A DNA stretch of 64,000 nucleotides. It comes from Streptomyces sp. Sge12 (GTDB taxonomy: Bacteria > Actinomycetota > Actinomycetes > Streptomycetales > Streptomycetaceae). A model generated the notes under the pieces. The model was not told the DNA's origin and did not search any database. It saw only the letters and a program-made list of their open reading frames with translations. The translations under genes and the position numbers were made by a program. Shown one piece after another: positions 7,723-16,288 of this stretch. The first letter of the stretch is position 1. Each line of letters opens with the position of its first letter. The stretch is from the NCBI RefSeq assembly GCF_002080455.1, contig NZ_CP020555.1, positions 5,802,501-5,866,500 on the forward strand, written 5' to 3'.

Positions 7723-8844
7723 GTGAAGTTCTCGATGATCTTCGAGGCGCAGCTCGTCGATCCCACCCCCGAAAGCGAGCGCCAGGTCATCCACGACTGC
7801 GTCGAACAGGCCGTGTACGCCGAGGAGATGGGCTTCGACCGGATCTGGGCCGTCGAACACCACTCCCTGACCCGGTACGCGCACATGAGCGCCTCCGAAA
7901 TCTTCCTGACCTGGGTGGCCGCCCGCACCCACCGGATCCGGATCGGCCACGGCGTCGTCACCATGCCCTTCGGCTACCAGCACCCCGTACGCGTCGCCGA
8001 GCGCGCGGCCATGCTCGACGTGCTCTGCGGCGGCCGCGTCGACATCGGCGCCGGCCGCGGAGCCACCCGCCAGGAGATGTCCATGTACGGGGTCAGGCCC
8101 GAGGACACCCAACCGCAGACGGAGGAGGCGCTGCGGATCTTCGCCTCGGCCTGGAAGGAGGAGACCTTCGAATGGCACGGCTCCATCGACATCGGCCCCG
8201 GCGCGATCCTGCCCCGCCCGGTCCAGGACCCGCACCCGCCGCTGTTCATGGCCTGCTCCCGGCACGACAGCCTCAAGCTGGCCGCCGAACTCGGCATCGG
8301 GGCCCTGGTGATGGGCTTCGCGGGCGCCGACGACGTACGCACCATGCGCAAGGTCTACGACGAGGCCATCGCGGCGCGCACCGGTGAGCGCCTGGTCTCC
8401 ACCCAGGTCAACGACCACCTCTCCGCCCTGTGCCCGACCGTCGTCCTCGACGACGCCGAGCGGGCCCTGCGGCTCGGCACGCGCGGCCAGCGGTTCTTCG
8501 CCGAGGCCATCGCCCACTGGTACGGGAACGGCCCCGAGCCGACCGCGTACGCCGAGGAGGACGATCACGTGGGGGCGCTGGCCAGGGGACGGGAGGAACT
8601 CGTCGCCCGGCTGCACGAGGCGAACATCCCCGCCCGCCCCGTCGACACCGGCACCTACAACGCGGATCACGCGTACGGCAGCGCCGGGACCGCCATCGCC
8701 TACGTCGAGCAACTGCGCGAGATCGGCGTCGACGAGGTGATGTGCCTGATCCAGATGGGCACCGTCCCCCAGGAGGTCTGCATGGAGACCATCCGCCAGT
8801 GGGGCGAGAAGGTCATCCCGCACTTCCGGGCGCTGGAGGGCTGA
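7723..8844 (+). CDS. LLM-class flavin-dependent oxidoreductase
   Basis: A 373-residue bacterial-luciferase-like protein with a GTG start behind CGGAGGGAC. It shows the TIM-barrel family pattern: GFDRIWAVEHHSL, a TRIRIGHGVV-like strand (HRIRIGHGVVTMPF), HPVRVAERAAMLDVLCGGRVDIGAGRG, and PLFMACSRHDS. It probably uses FMNH2 or F420H2 to oxidise an organic substrate. It heads an operon with an SDR (4-base gap) and an esterase, a set that fits stepwise oxidation of a ketone or terpenoid-like molecule. That pathway assignment is inference only. Confidence 0.9.
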   Translation: MKFSMIFEAQLVDPTPESERQVIHDCVEQAVYAEEMGFDRIWAVEHHSLTRYAHMSASEIFLTWVAARTHRIRIGHGVVTMPFGYQHPVRVAERAAMLDVLCGGRVDIGAGRGATRQEMSMYGVRPEDTQPQTEEALRIFASAWKEETFEWHGSIDIGPGAILPRPVQDPHPPLFMACSRHDSLKLAAELGIGALVMGFAGADDVRTMRKVYDEAIAARTGERLVSTQVNDHLSALCPTVVLDDAERALRLGTRGQRFFAEAIAHWYGNGPEPTAYAEEDDHVGALARGREELVARLHEANIPARPVDTGTYNADHAYGSAGTAIAYVEQLREIGVDEVMCLIQMGTVPQEVCMETIRQWGEKVIPHFRALEG

Positions 8845-8847
8845 GCC

Positions 8848-9579
8848 GTGGCACAGCGCCTCGAAGGGAAGGTCGTCGTGATCACCGGCGCCGGGCGCGG
8901 CCAGGGCGCCGCCGAGGCCCGGCTGTGCGCGCGGGCCGGCGCCCGGGTCGTGGTCACCGACGTACGGGAGGACGAGGGCCGGGCGGTGGCCGCGGAACTC
9001 GGCGACCGGGGACTGTACGTACGCCACGACGTGGCCGACCCGGAGAGCTGGGCGACGGTGGTGAAGGAGGCGGTCCGCGCCTTCGGGACGGTCTCGGCCC
9101 TGGTCAACAACGCGGCCCTGTGGCGCACGGCCCATGTGGAACGGCAGCGGCTCGACGAGTTCGAGGCGCTGCTTCGGGTCAATCTGCTCGGCCCGTTCCT
9201 CGGCATCCAGGCGGTGGCGCCGGTGCTGCGGGCGGGCGGGGGCGGCTCGATCGTCAACATCTCCTCCACCGCCGGCCTGGTCGGGATACCCGGCCACGCG
9301 GCCTACGGATCGACCAAGTTCGGGCTGCGCGGCCTGACCCGGTCGGCGGCGCTCGACCTCGGCGCGGACCGGATCCGGGTCAACTCGGTGCACCCGGGGG
9401 CCATCGACACCCCGATGGTGGCCGAGGCGGTCGCCGGCCGGGACTGGTCGCACGTACCGCTGGGGCGCATCGGGCGCCCGGAGGAGGTCGGGGAGCTCGT
9501 CCTCTTCCTCTGCTCGGACGCGTCCTCGTACATCACCGGCACCGAGTTCACCGTGGACGGGGGGATGACGGCCGCATGA
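8848..9579 (+). CDS. SDR-family oxidoreductase (hydroxysteroid dehydrogenase-like)
   Basis: A 243-residue classical short-chain dehydrogenase with a GTG start. The NAD(P)-binding TGAGRGQG is at residues 13-20, VNNAA at about 87-91, and the catalytic Ser140, Tyr153 and Lys157 (YGSTK) are all present. The C-terminus ends in VDGGMTAA. The overall pattern is close to 3-alpha/20-beta-hydroxysteroid dehydrogenases, a group annotated loosely, so the substrate stays open. It lies three bases after the LLM gene and overlaps the esterase gene, so all three are co-transcribed. Confidence 0.92.
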   Translation: MAQRLEGKVVVITGAGRGQGAAEARLCARAGARVVVTDVREDEGRAVAAELGDRGLYVRHDVADPESWATVVKEAVRAFGTVSALVNNAALWRTAHVERQRLDEFEALLRVNLLGPFLGIQAVAPVLRAGGGGSIVNISSTAGLVGIPGHAAYGSTKFGLRGLTRSAALDLGADRIRVNSVHPGAIDTPMVAEAVAGRDWSHVPLGRIGRPEEVGELVLFLCSDASSYITGTEFTVDGGMTAA

Positions 9580-10607
9580 CCGACGCCCGTGCCGACTTCG
9601 GCCCCGGCTCCGGCCCCGGCCCCGACTTCGGCCCCGGCTCCTCGTCGCACCCCCCGACGGCGGACCCGCTGTCCCCGCAGGCCAGGCGGCTGTGCGACGC
9701 GATGACGGCGGGCTTCCCGGGCCCCGGCGACACCGGCGCCCTGCGGGCGGCGGCCACCTCCGGATCCGGCCGCGCGGGCCCGGCCGTGGCCTCGGTGTCC
9801 GACACGGTCGCGGACGGGGTACCGGTCCGGATCTACGATCCCGCGCCCGGCCCGGCCGACCGCCCGCTGGTGGTCTTCCTGCACGGCGGCGGGTGGATGA
9901 TGTGCGGGCCGGACAGCCACGACGCGACCTGCCGCTCCCTGGCGGTGGCCGCGGGCGCCGTGGTCGTCTCCGTGGACTACCGGCTCGCCCCGGAACACCC
10001 CTGGCCGGCGGCGCCCGACGATGCGCTCACCGTCCTGCTCTGGGCCCGCGACCGGGCCCGCGCGTATCGCTGCGACCCCGGCAGGGTGGTGCTGGCCGGG
10101 GACTCCAGCGGCGGCAACCTCGCGGCCGTGACCGCCCTGCGCGCACCCGAACTCGTCGCGGGGCAGCTGCTGTTCTATCCGCCGCTGGACGCCTCTATGG
10201 ACTCCGCCTCCGTGGAGACCTACGCGGAGGGCTACTTCCACACCGCCGCCCACATGGCCTGGTACTGGGACCAGTACGGCGGCGACCCGGAGCACCCGCA
10301 CGTCTCGCCGCTGCGCGCCCCCGACCTGTCGGGCCTGCCGCCCGCGCTGATCGTCCTCGCCGACTGCGACATCCTGCGCGACGAGGGTCTCGCCTACGCC
10401 CGCCGCCTGGCGCGGGCCGGCGTCGACTGCGCGGTCCAGCTGTACCCGGGGGTCTTCCACGGCTTCCTGGGCCTGCCGCTCCCGGCGGGCGCCGCCGCAC
10501 TGCGGGCGGCCGGGGCCTGGGTCGCGGAAGTCCGCGCGGCGGACCCGCCGGATGCGGGACGGCCGGGTCGGCCGGATCCCCACCGGCGTCCTCCTGCACA
10601 GGGCTAG
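9576..10607 (+). CDS. Alpha/beta-hydrolase, hormone-sensitive-lipase-type esterase
   Basis: The start is the ATG overlapping the SDR stop (ATGA). The long open frame upstream is not coding. Of 343 residues, the first 25 are a low-complexity Gly-Pro-Ser stretch encoded by a short GGCCCCGGC repeat. The catalytic parts are complete: HGGG oxyanion hole (103-106), GDSSGG with Ser177, Asp265 in ADCDILRDEG and His295 in VFHGF. HSL-type enzymes cleave short-chain or lactone esters. In this operon it may open a lactone made by the oxidoreductase (inference). Confidence 0.92.
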   Translation: MTDARADFGPGSGPGPDFGPGSSSHPPTADPLSPQARRLCDAMTAGFPGPGDTGALRAAATSGSGRAGPAVASVSDTVADGVPVRIYDPAPGPADRPLVVFLHGGGWMMCGPDSHDATCRSLAVAAGAVVVSVDYRLAPEHPWPAAPDDALTVLLWARDRARAYRCDPGRVVLAGDSSGGNLAAVTALRAPELVAGQLLFYPPLDASMDSASVETYAEGYFHTAAHMAWYWDQYGGDPEHPHVSPLRAPDLSGLPPALIVLADCDILRDEGLAYARRLARAGVDCAVQLYPGVFHGFLGLPLPAGAAALRAAGAWVAEVRAADPPDAGRPGRPDPHRRPPAQG

Positions 10608-10771
10608 GCCGTGCCGATCGGGCCGGATCAGGGAGCGGGGGCCGGGGCCGGGGCTGGGGCCGGGGCCCGGGGAGACCCCATGGCACCGGACTCCGCGGGC
10701 TCGGCCGGCAAGATCCGGAAGAGACGGCCCAGGCGCACGGCCCCCCGGGGGCCCCGGGTCGGGCCGGGGCT

Positions 10772-11272
10772 TCACACCGTGCGCTGCATGCAGACCAGCT
10801 GGTCCCGCTCGTCCCACGACTCGGTGACGGCGAAGCCGAGCCGTTCGTACAGGGCGATGGCACCGGTCCGCCATTTCCACACCGACAGCCGCACACTGCT
10901 CACTCCGCTTTCCGCGGCATGCGCGAGCGCGGCGCCGACCAGGCGGGACGCGATGCCCCGGCCCCGGAACGCCGGATCCGTCCAGAGCCGCTTGATCTCC
11001 GACCGCCCGCCGCAGGGGGTCGTCACCACCAGGCATCCCGCGACCGTGTCCCCGCTCAGGGCCAACAGCACGACATCGTCGGCGAACGCGGTCCGCGGGT
11101 CCAGGATTTCTGCCCGGTAGCGGTCGGGCAGCCCGGCCACGTCGGTGACGGCCGCGCCCTTCTCCGCCTCCGTCCGCAGGTGGTAGGCCGTCAGCAGGTC
11201 TGCCGGCCCGGGTCCGGCGGAAGGGCTCCGGTCGGGCCAGCGGACGACGGAGACCCCGCGTTGATCAGTCAT
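10772..11272 (-). CDS. GNAT-family N-acetyltransferase
   Basis: The start at 11272 (MTDQRGVSVVRWPD) fits the domain; the frame is open 12 codons further upstream without support. The 166 residues hold the GNAT fold: VVLLALSGDTVAGCLVV, the acetyl-CoA-binding loop RGRGIASRLV (Q/R-x-x-G-x-G/A form), and the C-terminal ALYERLGFAVTESW. Gln/Arg at the loop and the Tyr in LYERLGF are typical. The substrate is unknown. It is convergent with the esterase; the 160-bp gap between them is GC-rich low complexity (GGGGCC runs) without an ORF. Confidence 0.9.
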   Translation of the reverse strand: MTDQRGVSVVRWPDRSPSAGPGPADLLTAYHLRTEAEKGAAVTDVAGLPDRYRAEILDPRTAFADDVVLLALSGDTVAGCLVVTTPCGGRSEIKRLWTDPAFRGRGIASRLVGAALAHAAESGVSSVRLSVWKWRTGAIALYERLGFAVTESWDERDQLVCMQRTV

Positions 11273-11364
11273 GGCGCCAGCATCACACGATGCGGGAAGG
11301 CGCTGCACGAGGACCCGAGGACCCGAGGACCCCTTCGCACCCGGCTCCCGGGCATGATGTGTCC

Positions 11365-11913
11365 ATGGCTGAAGTGATACGGAGGCTGCCGGGCGCCGCC
11401 TTGCGCAACTGCATCCTCCTGGCGGGGGAGTTCACCGCGATCTGGCTGCTCCAGGGCCCCGAGGGCGCCTGGATCCCCGTCCTGCTGGCCGTCTTCGTCC
11501 TCGGCGCGACCGTCCCGCACGGCACCGACGCGGAGTTCCTCGCCCGCACCTTCGTCGCGCTGCTCGCGGTCGCGGTCGCCGTGGCCGGCGGGATCACCTG
11601 GGACCGGCACACCCTCCACGACCGCGGCCGCGAGGAGCAGGCGGTCGTGGTCGAGCGGACCATGGTGGAGGACGGCTCGGGCCCGGCCCCGTCGCTGCGG
11701 CTGCGCACCGAGGCGGGCCGGGACCTGCCCGGCCCGGTGGCGAAGGACCTCCCGGTCGGCGCCCGGCTGAAGGTGACCGTGGACCCCGACGGCCCGACCT
11801 GGTCCGTCGGCGGGCGCCCGGACCGGCCGCGCTGGCCGGCCCTCGGCACCGGGGCCCTGATCCTGCTCCAGACCGTCGTCGTCGCCCGGATCTCCCTGCG
11901 CCGCGGCACCTAG
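11365..11913 (+). CDS. Hypothetical membrane protein
   Basis: 182 residues from the ATG at 11365 (MAEVIRRLPGAALRN). Hydrophobic segments lie at about 10-25, 34-52 and 64-82, then an extracytoplasmic or cytoplasmic beta-rich stretch of about 75 residues, then a last segment before ISLRRGT. I do not recognise a family. It is divergent from the acetyltransferase and convergent with the MmpS-like gene, so it appears monocistronic. Confidence 0.65.
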   Translation: MAEVIRRLPGAALRNCILLAGEFTAIWLLQGPEGAWIPVLLAVFVLGATVPHGTDAEFLARTFVALLAVAVAVAGGITWDRHTLHDRGREEQAVVVERTMVEDGSGPAPSLRLRTEAGRDLPGPVAKDLPVGARLKVTVDPDGPTWSVGGRPDRPRWPALGTGALILLQTVVVARISLRRGT

Positions 11914-11945
11914 AAGACGTCCGGACCGGTCGGGCCGACCGTGCC

Positions 11946-12398
11946 CTACTTGATCGTGTAGGAGCAGCCCTTCACGGTCGTCACGCCGTCGCTCTCCGCG
12001 ACCTTCTTCCCGTCGACCTTGATCACGCACGGGGCCTGCTGCAGCTTGCCGTCGGGGCCCGTGATCGTGCCCGGAACCACGTTCACCAGGTAGCCGACCT
12101 TCTGCTCCGCGGCGGTGAGTTCCGCGGTACCGCTCTTCGACCACGGCAGGGTCTGCGGCTCGAAGCCGCTGCCGATGCCGCTGTACATGATCGCCGTCTT
12201 TCCGGTCCCGCCGACCTCCAGGGTCACCTCGTGGGTGGCGCCCCCGCCGGCCTTGGCCGGGGCGGACGAGGCGCTCGCGGAGACCGCCGGCCCCTTGCTT
12301 CCGCCGGCCGGCTCCGGCTCCGGCTTCGCGCTCCCGCAGCCGGTGAGCAGTACGGCCGCCGCGGCGCACACGGTCACCGTGGTCATCGTCCTTCGCAT
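11946..12398 (-). CDS. MmpS-like lipoprotein
   Basis: The start at 12398 (MRRTMTTVTVCAAAAVLLTGC) gives a lipoprotein signal with lipobox LTGC; the upstream open frame is ignored. After a Ser/Ala/Pro linker, residues about 55-150 follow the MmpS pattern of mycobacterial membrane-transport accessory proteins: HEVTLEVGGTGKTAIMYS, LPWSKSGTAELT, and two cysteines in APCVIKVDGKKV and VKGCSYTIK that would form the usual disulfide. MmpS proteins partner MmpL (RND) exporters of lipids or siderophores. No mmpL is near, so the partner is unlinked or the role differs. Confidence 0.75.
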   Translation of the reverse strand: MRRTMTTVTVCAAAAVLLTGCGSAKPEPEPAGGSKGPAVSASASSAPAKAGGGATHEVTLEVGGTGKTAIMYSGIGSGFEPQTLPWSKSGTAELTAAEQKVGYLVNVVPGTITGPDGKLQQAPCVIKVDGKKVAESDGVTTVKGCSYTIK

Positions 12399-12451
12399 GG
12401 TGCAAGTACCTCGATCTTGTTGCCGATTGTCTGATCGAAAACAATGGACGC

Positions 12452-13177
12452 ATGACAACACGTGCCCGTTCCTTCGACGCAGCAGCAGCTCTGTACGGCG
12501 CTCACCGACCCGGCTACCCGCCGGCCCTCTTCGACGCCGTCGAGGCCCTCGCCGGGCGGCCCCTCGCCGGGGCCCGGGTGGCCGATGTGGGGGCCGGGAC
12601 CGGGATCGCCACCGCGCTCCTCCGCGAGCGCGGGGCCGAGGTCCTCGCCGTGGAGCCGGGGGACGGGATGGCCGCCGAGTTCGCCCGGACGCACCCCGGG
12701 ATCCCGATCGTGCGCGGGGACGGGGACCGGCTGCCGCTGGCCACCGGTGCGTTCGACCTGCTCACCTACGCCCAGGCCTGGCACTGGACCGACCCGGCCC
12801 GCTCGGTTCCCGAGGCCCGCCGGGTGCTGCGCCCCGGCGGCGCGCTCGCCATCTGGTGGAACGACGCGGACAGCGGCGTCCCGTGGATCGCCGAACAGGA
12901 CGAGCGGCTGCGGGTGTTCTTCGAGGCGAAAGGGGTGAGCAACCGCACCCTGCCCCAGGGACTCGGCGAGTTCGCCACCCGCTCCGTGCGCTGGTCCCGG
13001 CACATCACCCTCGACGACCACCTCGCCAACCTCGCCAGCCACTCCGCCTTCCTCCTGCTGGGCGAGGCCGGCACCCGCGAGTACCTGGCCGGGGAGCGGG
13101 AACTGCTGAACCCGCTCTTCCCGGACGGCACGGTCGAGGAGCAGTACGTCGTGAACATCAGCGTCGCGGTGGTGTGA
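12452..13177 (+). CDS. Class I SAM-dependent methyltransferase
   Basis: A 241-residue protein. The SAM-binding motif I VADVGAGTGIAT is near residues 43-54, with the acidic VEPGDGM and the post-motif DLLTYAQAWHWTDP and VLRPGGAL following. The N-terminal RSFDAAAALYGAHRPGYP is typical of the small-molecule methyltransferases related to UbiE/YcgJ. The substrate is unknown. It is divergent from the MmpS-like gene, and its last 20 bases overlap the convergent acyl-CoA dehydrogenase gene. Confidence 0.9.
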   Translation: MTTRARSFDAAAALYGAHRPGYPPALFDAVEALAGRPLAGARVADVGAGTGIATALLRERGAEVLAVEPGDGMAAEFARTHPGIPIVRGDGDRLPLATGAFDLLTYAQAWHWTDPARSVPEARRVLRPGGALAIWWNDADSGVPWIAEQDERLRVFFEAKGVSNRTLPQGLGEFATRSVRWSRHITLDDHLANLASHSAFLLLGEAGTREYLAGERELLNPLFPDGTVEEQYVVNISVAVV

Positions 13178-14201
13178 CGGACCGCAGCACCTCGGCCCGG
13201 CAGGCCGACGGCGTTCCCCAGGCGTCCCGCAGCGGGCGGGCCTTGCGCAGCCACAGGGACAGGTCCAGCTCCTCGGTGTAGCCGACCGCGCCGTGGAGCT
13301 GGAGCGCCGTCATCGCCGCCCGGTAGGACGCCTCGCCCGCCGACAGCTTCGCCGCAGCCACCTCGCCCGGGGCCGGGGACAGGGCCGCCGCCCACACCAG
13401 GGGGCGGGCGAACTCGATCCCGAGCAGGGTGTCCGCCAGCCGGTGCTTGACCGCCTGGAACGACCCGATCGGCGCGCCGAACTGGGTGCGCTGCTTCGCG
13501 TACTGAACCGTCCGCTCCAGCAGCGCCTCGCCGACGCCCAGGCACTGGGCGGCCGTCAGCAGCCGGGCCCAGCGTCCGGCCACCTCCGCCGCCCGCACCA
13601 CCTCCGGTCCCGCCGCCAGCAGTTCGCCCCCGGCGGGCGGGAGGGAGAGCCGGCGCGCCGGGTCCGTCGACCGGACCGGCTCGCCAGCGGCGCCCGTTGC
13701 GCCCGCGCCGCCCGCTCCGCTCGTTCCGCTTGCGCCGCCGCCGCCCGTCAGCCGTAGTTCGCCCGCCGGCGACACCGTGAAGCAGTACGTCGCCGCGTCC
13801 GCGTCCAGCGCGTACGGGCTCCCGCCCGGCAGCGTCAGCGTGGCCGAGGTCTCGCCCTGCGCCAGCCCCGGCAGGAACCGCTTGGCCAGCGCCTCGTCCG
13901 CCAGCTCCGACAGCAGCACCGATGCGGCGGCGCTCTCCACCACCGGCCCCGCCACCCCGGCCCGGCCCAGCTCCACGAAGCCGAGGGACAGCTCCAGCGG
14001 GAGCAGGCCCACCCCCTCGTGGGCCTCCGGCACGGCCAGCGCGAACAGTCCGGTCCCCGCGATCCGGGACCACAGCGCCCGCCCGGGCCCGGCGTCGCCG
14101 TCCGCCCAGGCCCGTACCGTCGCCGGCACCTGGGCGGAGCCCAGCAGGGACCGCAGCGTACGGGCGAAGTCCGACTGCTCGTCCGTCGGCAGGAAACGCA
14201 T
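13158..14201 (-). CDS. Acyl-CoA dehydrogenase, FadE32/FadE33-like subunit of the KstR2-type cluster
   Basis: 347 residues from the ATG at 14201, which overlaps the stop of the preceding dehydrogenase gene by one base. It has the acyl-CoA dehydrogenase fold: an N-terminal helical domain, AVPEAHEGVGL, and a C-terminal helical domain with AQCLGVGEALLERTVQYAKQRTQFG and LHGAVGYTEELDLSLWLRKA. It is shorter than classical FadE enzymes, and a low-complexity Gly/Ala/Thr stretch (about residues 160-190) replaces part of the beta domain. In steroid-catabolic actinobacteria such proteins form alpha2beta2 enzymes with a larger partner, here the adjacent FadE31-like protein. The exact FadE number is inference. 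Confidence 0.82.
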   Translation of the reverse strand: MRFLPTDEQSDFARTLRSLLGSAQVPATVRAWADGDAGPGRALWSRIAGTGLFALAVPEAHEGVGLLPLELSLGFVELGRAGVAGPVVESAAASVLLSELADEALAKRFLPGLAQGETSATLTLPGGSPYALDADAATYCFTVSPAGELRLTGGGGASGTSGAGGAGATGAAGEPVRSTDPARRLSLPPAGGELLAAGPEVVRAAEVAGRWARLLTAAQCLGVGEALLERTVQYAKQRTQFGAPIGSFQAVKHRLADTLLGIEFARPLVWAAALSPAPGEVAAAKLSAGEASYRAAMTALQLHGAVGYTEELDLSLWLRKARPLRDAWGTPSACRAEVLRSVTPPRR

Positions 14202-15361
14202 CAGCGGCGGCCCTTCGGGAGGCCGAGCAGCCGCTCGGCGATGATGTCGCGCTGGATCTCGTTCGTCCCCGCGTAGATCGGCCCGGCCAGGGAGAACACC
14301 CACGGCTCGGCCCACGCGCCGTCCGCGAGCTCCGCGTCCGCGCCCAGCAGGTCCAGCGCCGTCTCGTGCAGGGCGATGTCGTACTGCGACCAGAACACCT
14401 TGTTCAGGCTGGACTCCGCGCCGATCGTCTCGCCCGCCGCGAAACGGGCGGCGTTCGCCCAGGTGAACAGCTCGTACGCGCGCGCGCCGACCACCGCGTC
14501 CGCCACCCGGTCCCGCAGCGCGGTGTCGGCGGGGTCCCCCTGCTCCTGCCACAGCCCGACCAGCCGGTCCGCCGCCGCCAGGAACCGGCCGGGGGAGCGC
14601 AGGGTCAGCCCGCGCTCGTTGCCGGTGGTCGACATGGCGATCCGCCAGCCCTGTCCCGGCTCCCCGATGACGTCCTCGTCCGGTACGAAGACCCGGTCCA
14701 GGAAGAGCTCCGCGAAGGCCGGCTTGCCGTCGAGGCGGCCGATGGGCCGCACCGTCACACCCGGCGCCCGCAGGTCGAACATCAGGTACGTCAGCCCCTG
14801 GTGCGGCCGCGCGGCGTCCGGGTCGGTGCGGAAGATCCCGAAGGCGCGGTCCGCGAAGGCCGCCCGCGAGGACCAGGTCTTCTGCCCGGACAGCAGCCAG
14901 CCGCCGTCCGTGCGGACCGCCCGCGACCGCAGCGAGGCCAGGTCGGACCCGGACTCCGGCTCCGACCAGGCCTGCGCCCAGATCACCTCGCCGCTCGCCA
15001 TCGACGGCAGCACGCGCGCCCGCTGCTGCACGCTCGCGTGGTCGAAGAGGGTGGGGGCGAGGAGGTTGATGCCGTTCTGCGAGACCCGGCCGGGCGCGCC
15101 CGCAGCCCAGTACTCCTCCTCGAACACCAGCCACTTCACGATGTCGACGCCCCGGCCCCCGTACTCCTCGGGCCACGAGACCACCGACCAGCGCTCCGCG
15201 TGCAGCACCGCCTCCCACTCCCGGTGCGCCGCGAATCCCTCCGCGGTCTCCAAGGAGGGCAGCGGCCGGGCCGGGACGTGGGCGCGGAGCCAGTCCCGGG
15301 CCTCGGCCCGGAAGGCCTCCACGTCCGCCGTGTGCGTGAGTTCCATGCGGTCGTCGGGCAT
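14201..15361 (-). CDS. fadE31: Acyl-CoA dehydrogenase, FadE31-like
   Basis: The start at 15361 (MPDDRMELTHTADVEAFRAE) has AAGGACGG upstream; ATG 15346 is an alternative. The 386 residues match the mycobacterial FadE31 pattern as I remember it: WPEEYGGRGVDIVKWLVFEEEY, AQAWSEPESGSDLASLRS, GGWLLSGQKTWSSRA, and the C-terminal GGPIYAGTNEIQRDIIAERLLGLPK-type ending (LAGPIYAGTNEIQRD here). FadE31 works in late steroid nucleus (ring C/D) degradation under KstR2. It is the first gene of the leftward operon and faces ipdF across a KstR2-type palindrome. Confidence 0.8.
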   Translation of the reverse strand: MPDDRMELTHTADVEAFRAEARDWLRAHVPARPLPSLETAEGFAAHREWEAVLHAERWSVVSWPEEYGGRGVDIVKWLVFEEEYWAAGAPGRVSQNGINLLAPTLFDHASVQQRARVLPSMASGEVIWAQAWSEPESGSDLASLRSRAVRTDGGWLLSGQKTWSSRAAFADRAFGIFRTDPDAARPHQGLTYLMFDLRAPGVTVRPIGRLDGKPAFAELFLDRVFVPDEDVIGEPGQGWRIAMSTTGNERGLTLRSPGRFLAAADRLVGLWQEQGDPADTALRDRVADAVVGARAYELFTWANAARFAAGETIGAESSLNKVFWSQYDIALHETALDLLGADAELADGAWAEPWVFSLAGPIYAGTNEIQRDIIAERLLGLPKGRR

Positions 15362-15392
15362 GCGGTGGCCGTCCTTCACGAGAGGAAGCTTC

Positions 15393-15412
15393 CCTAACAA
15401 GTGTTTGGTAGG
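15393..15412. promoter_or_regulatory. KstR2-type operator in the fadE31-ipdF divergent promoter
   Basis: CCTAACAAGTGTTTGGTAGG is an imperfect palindrome. Its core AACAAGTGTTTGGT (15396-15409) matches the published mycobacterial KstR2 consensus AnCAAGnnCTTGnT at all but one fixed base. Sixteen of 17 bases recur in the echA20 promoter at 25699-25718. Confidence 0.78.
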
Positions 15413-15479
15413 TTAACGTACGGCCATGAGCAGCGTCGAGGAGTTCCGCACCTCTCGGCCTTCCCAAGGAGGTACGGGC

Positions 15480-16262
15480 GTGAAAACCCCCGGCTATGTC
15501 CCCGGGCACGGACTGCTGAAGGACCGCACCGCCGTCGTCACCGCCGCCGCCGGGGCCGGGATCGGCGGAGCCACCGCCCGCCGCCTCCTGGAGGAGGGCG
15601 CCCGCATCGTCATCGGCGACGCCCACGCCCGCCGCCTGAAGGAGACCGAGGAGGCCCTCGCCGCCGAGTTCGGGGCCGACCGCGTCACCTCGCACCCCTG
15701 CGACGTCACCGACGAGGACCAGGTCCAGGCCCTCTTCGCACACGCCGAACACACCCACGGCCGCCTCGACATCGTCGTCAACAACGCCGGCCTCGGCGGC
15801 ACCGCCGCCCTCGTCGACATGACCGACGCCCAGTGGTCCCGCGTCCTCGACGTCACCCTGAACGGAACCTTCCGCTGCACCCGCGCCGCCCTGCGCTCCC
15901 TCAAGGCCTCCGGCGGCGGCGGAGTGGTCGTCAACAACGCCTCCGTCATCGGCTGGCGCGCCCAGACCGGCCAGGCCCACTACGCCGCCGCCAAGGCCGG
16001 GGTGATGGCACTGACCCGCTGCGCGGCCCTGGAGGCCGCGGAGTTCGGCGTACGCGTCAACGCGGTCGCCCCGAGCCTGGCCATGCACCCGCACCTGGTG
16101 AAGGTCACCAGCGAGGAGCTCCTGGCCGAACTCACCGCCCGCGAGGCCTTCGGCCGGTACGCCGAACCCTGGGAGGTCGCCAACGTCATCGTCTTCCTGG
16201 CCAGCGCCTACTCGTCGTACATGACCGGCGAGACGGTGTCGGTCAGCAGCCAGCACGCCTAG
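15480..16262 (+). CDS. ipdF: SDR dehydrogenase IpdF (5-hydroxy-HIC-CoA-type step)
   Basis: The GTG at 15480 is chosen over the ATG at 15426 because AAGGAGG (15466-15472) precedes it at ideal distance and the length, 260 residues, then agrees with Rv3559c (about 262). It shares that protein's unusual dinucleotide motif VTAAAGAGIGGATARR, plus NNASVIGWRAQTGQAHYAAAKAGVMALTRC with the Tyr-x-x-x-Lys pair, and the ending SSYMTGETVSVSSQ. In mycobacteria IpdF oxidises the 5-hydroxyl of the indanone CoA thioester from steroid rings C/D. It is followed after 26 bases by kstR2. Confidence 0.85.
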   Translation: MKTPGYVPGHGLLKDRTAVVTAAAGAGIGGATARRLLEEGARIVIGDAHARRLKETEEALAAEFGADRVTSHPCDVTDEDQVQALFAHAEHTHGRLDIVVNNAGLGGTAALVDMTDAQWSRVLDVTLNGTFRCTRAALRSLKASGGGGVVVNNASVIGWRAQTGQAHYAAAKAGVMALTRCAALEAAEFGVRVNAVAPSLAMHPHLVKVTSEELLAELTAREAFGRYAEPWEVANVIVFLASAYSSYMTGETVSVSSQHA

Positions 16263-16288
16263 CGGATGCCTTGGCCGAGAATGGACGC

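Noticed and set aside
13158..13177. 20-bp overlap of convergent genes as a sign of a frameshift
   Set aside because: Both stop codons give complete, family-typical C-termini, so it is a true tail-to-tail overlap.
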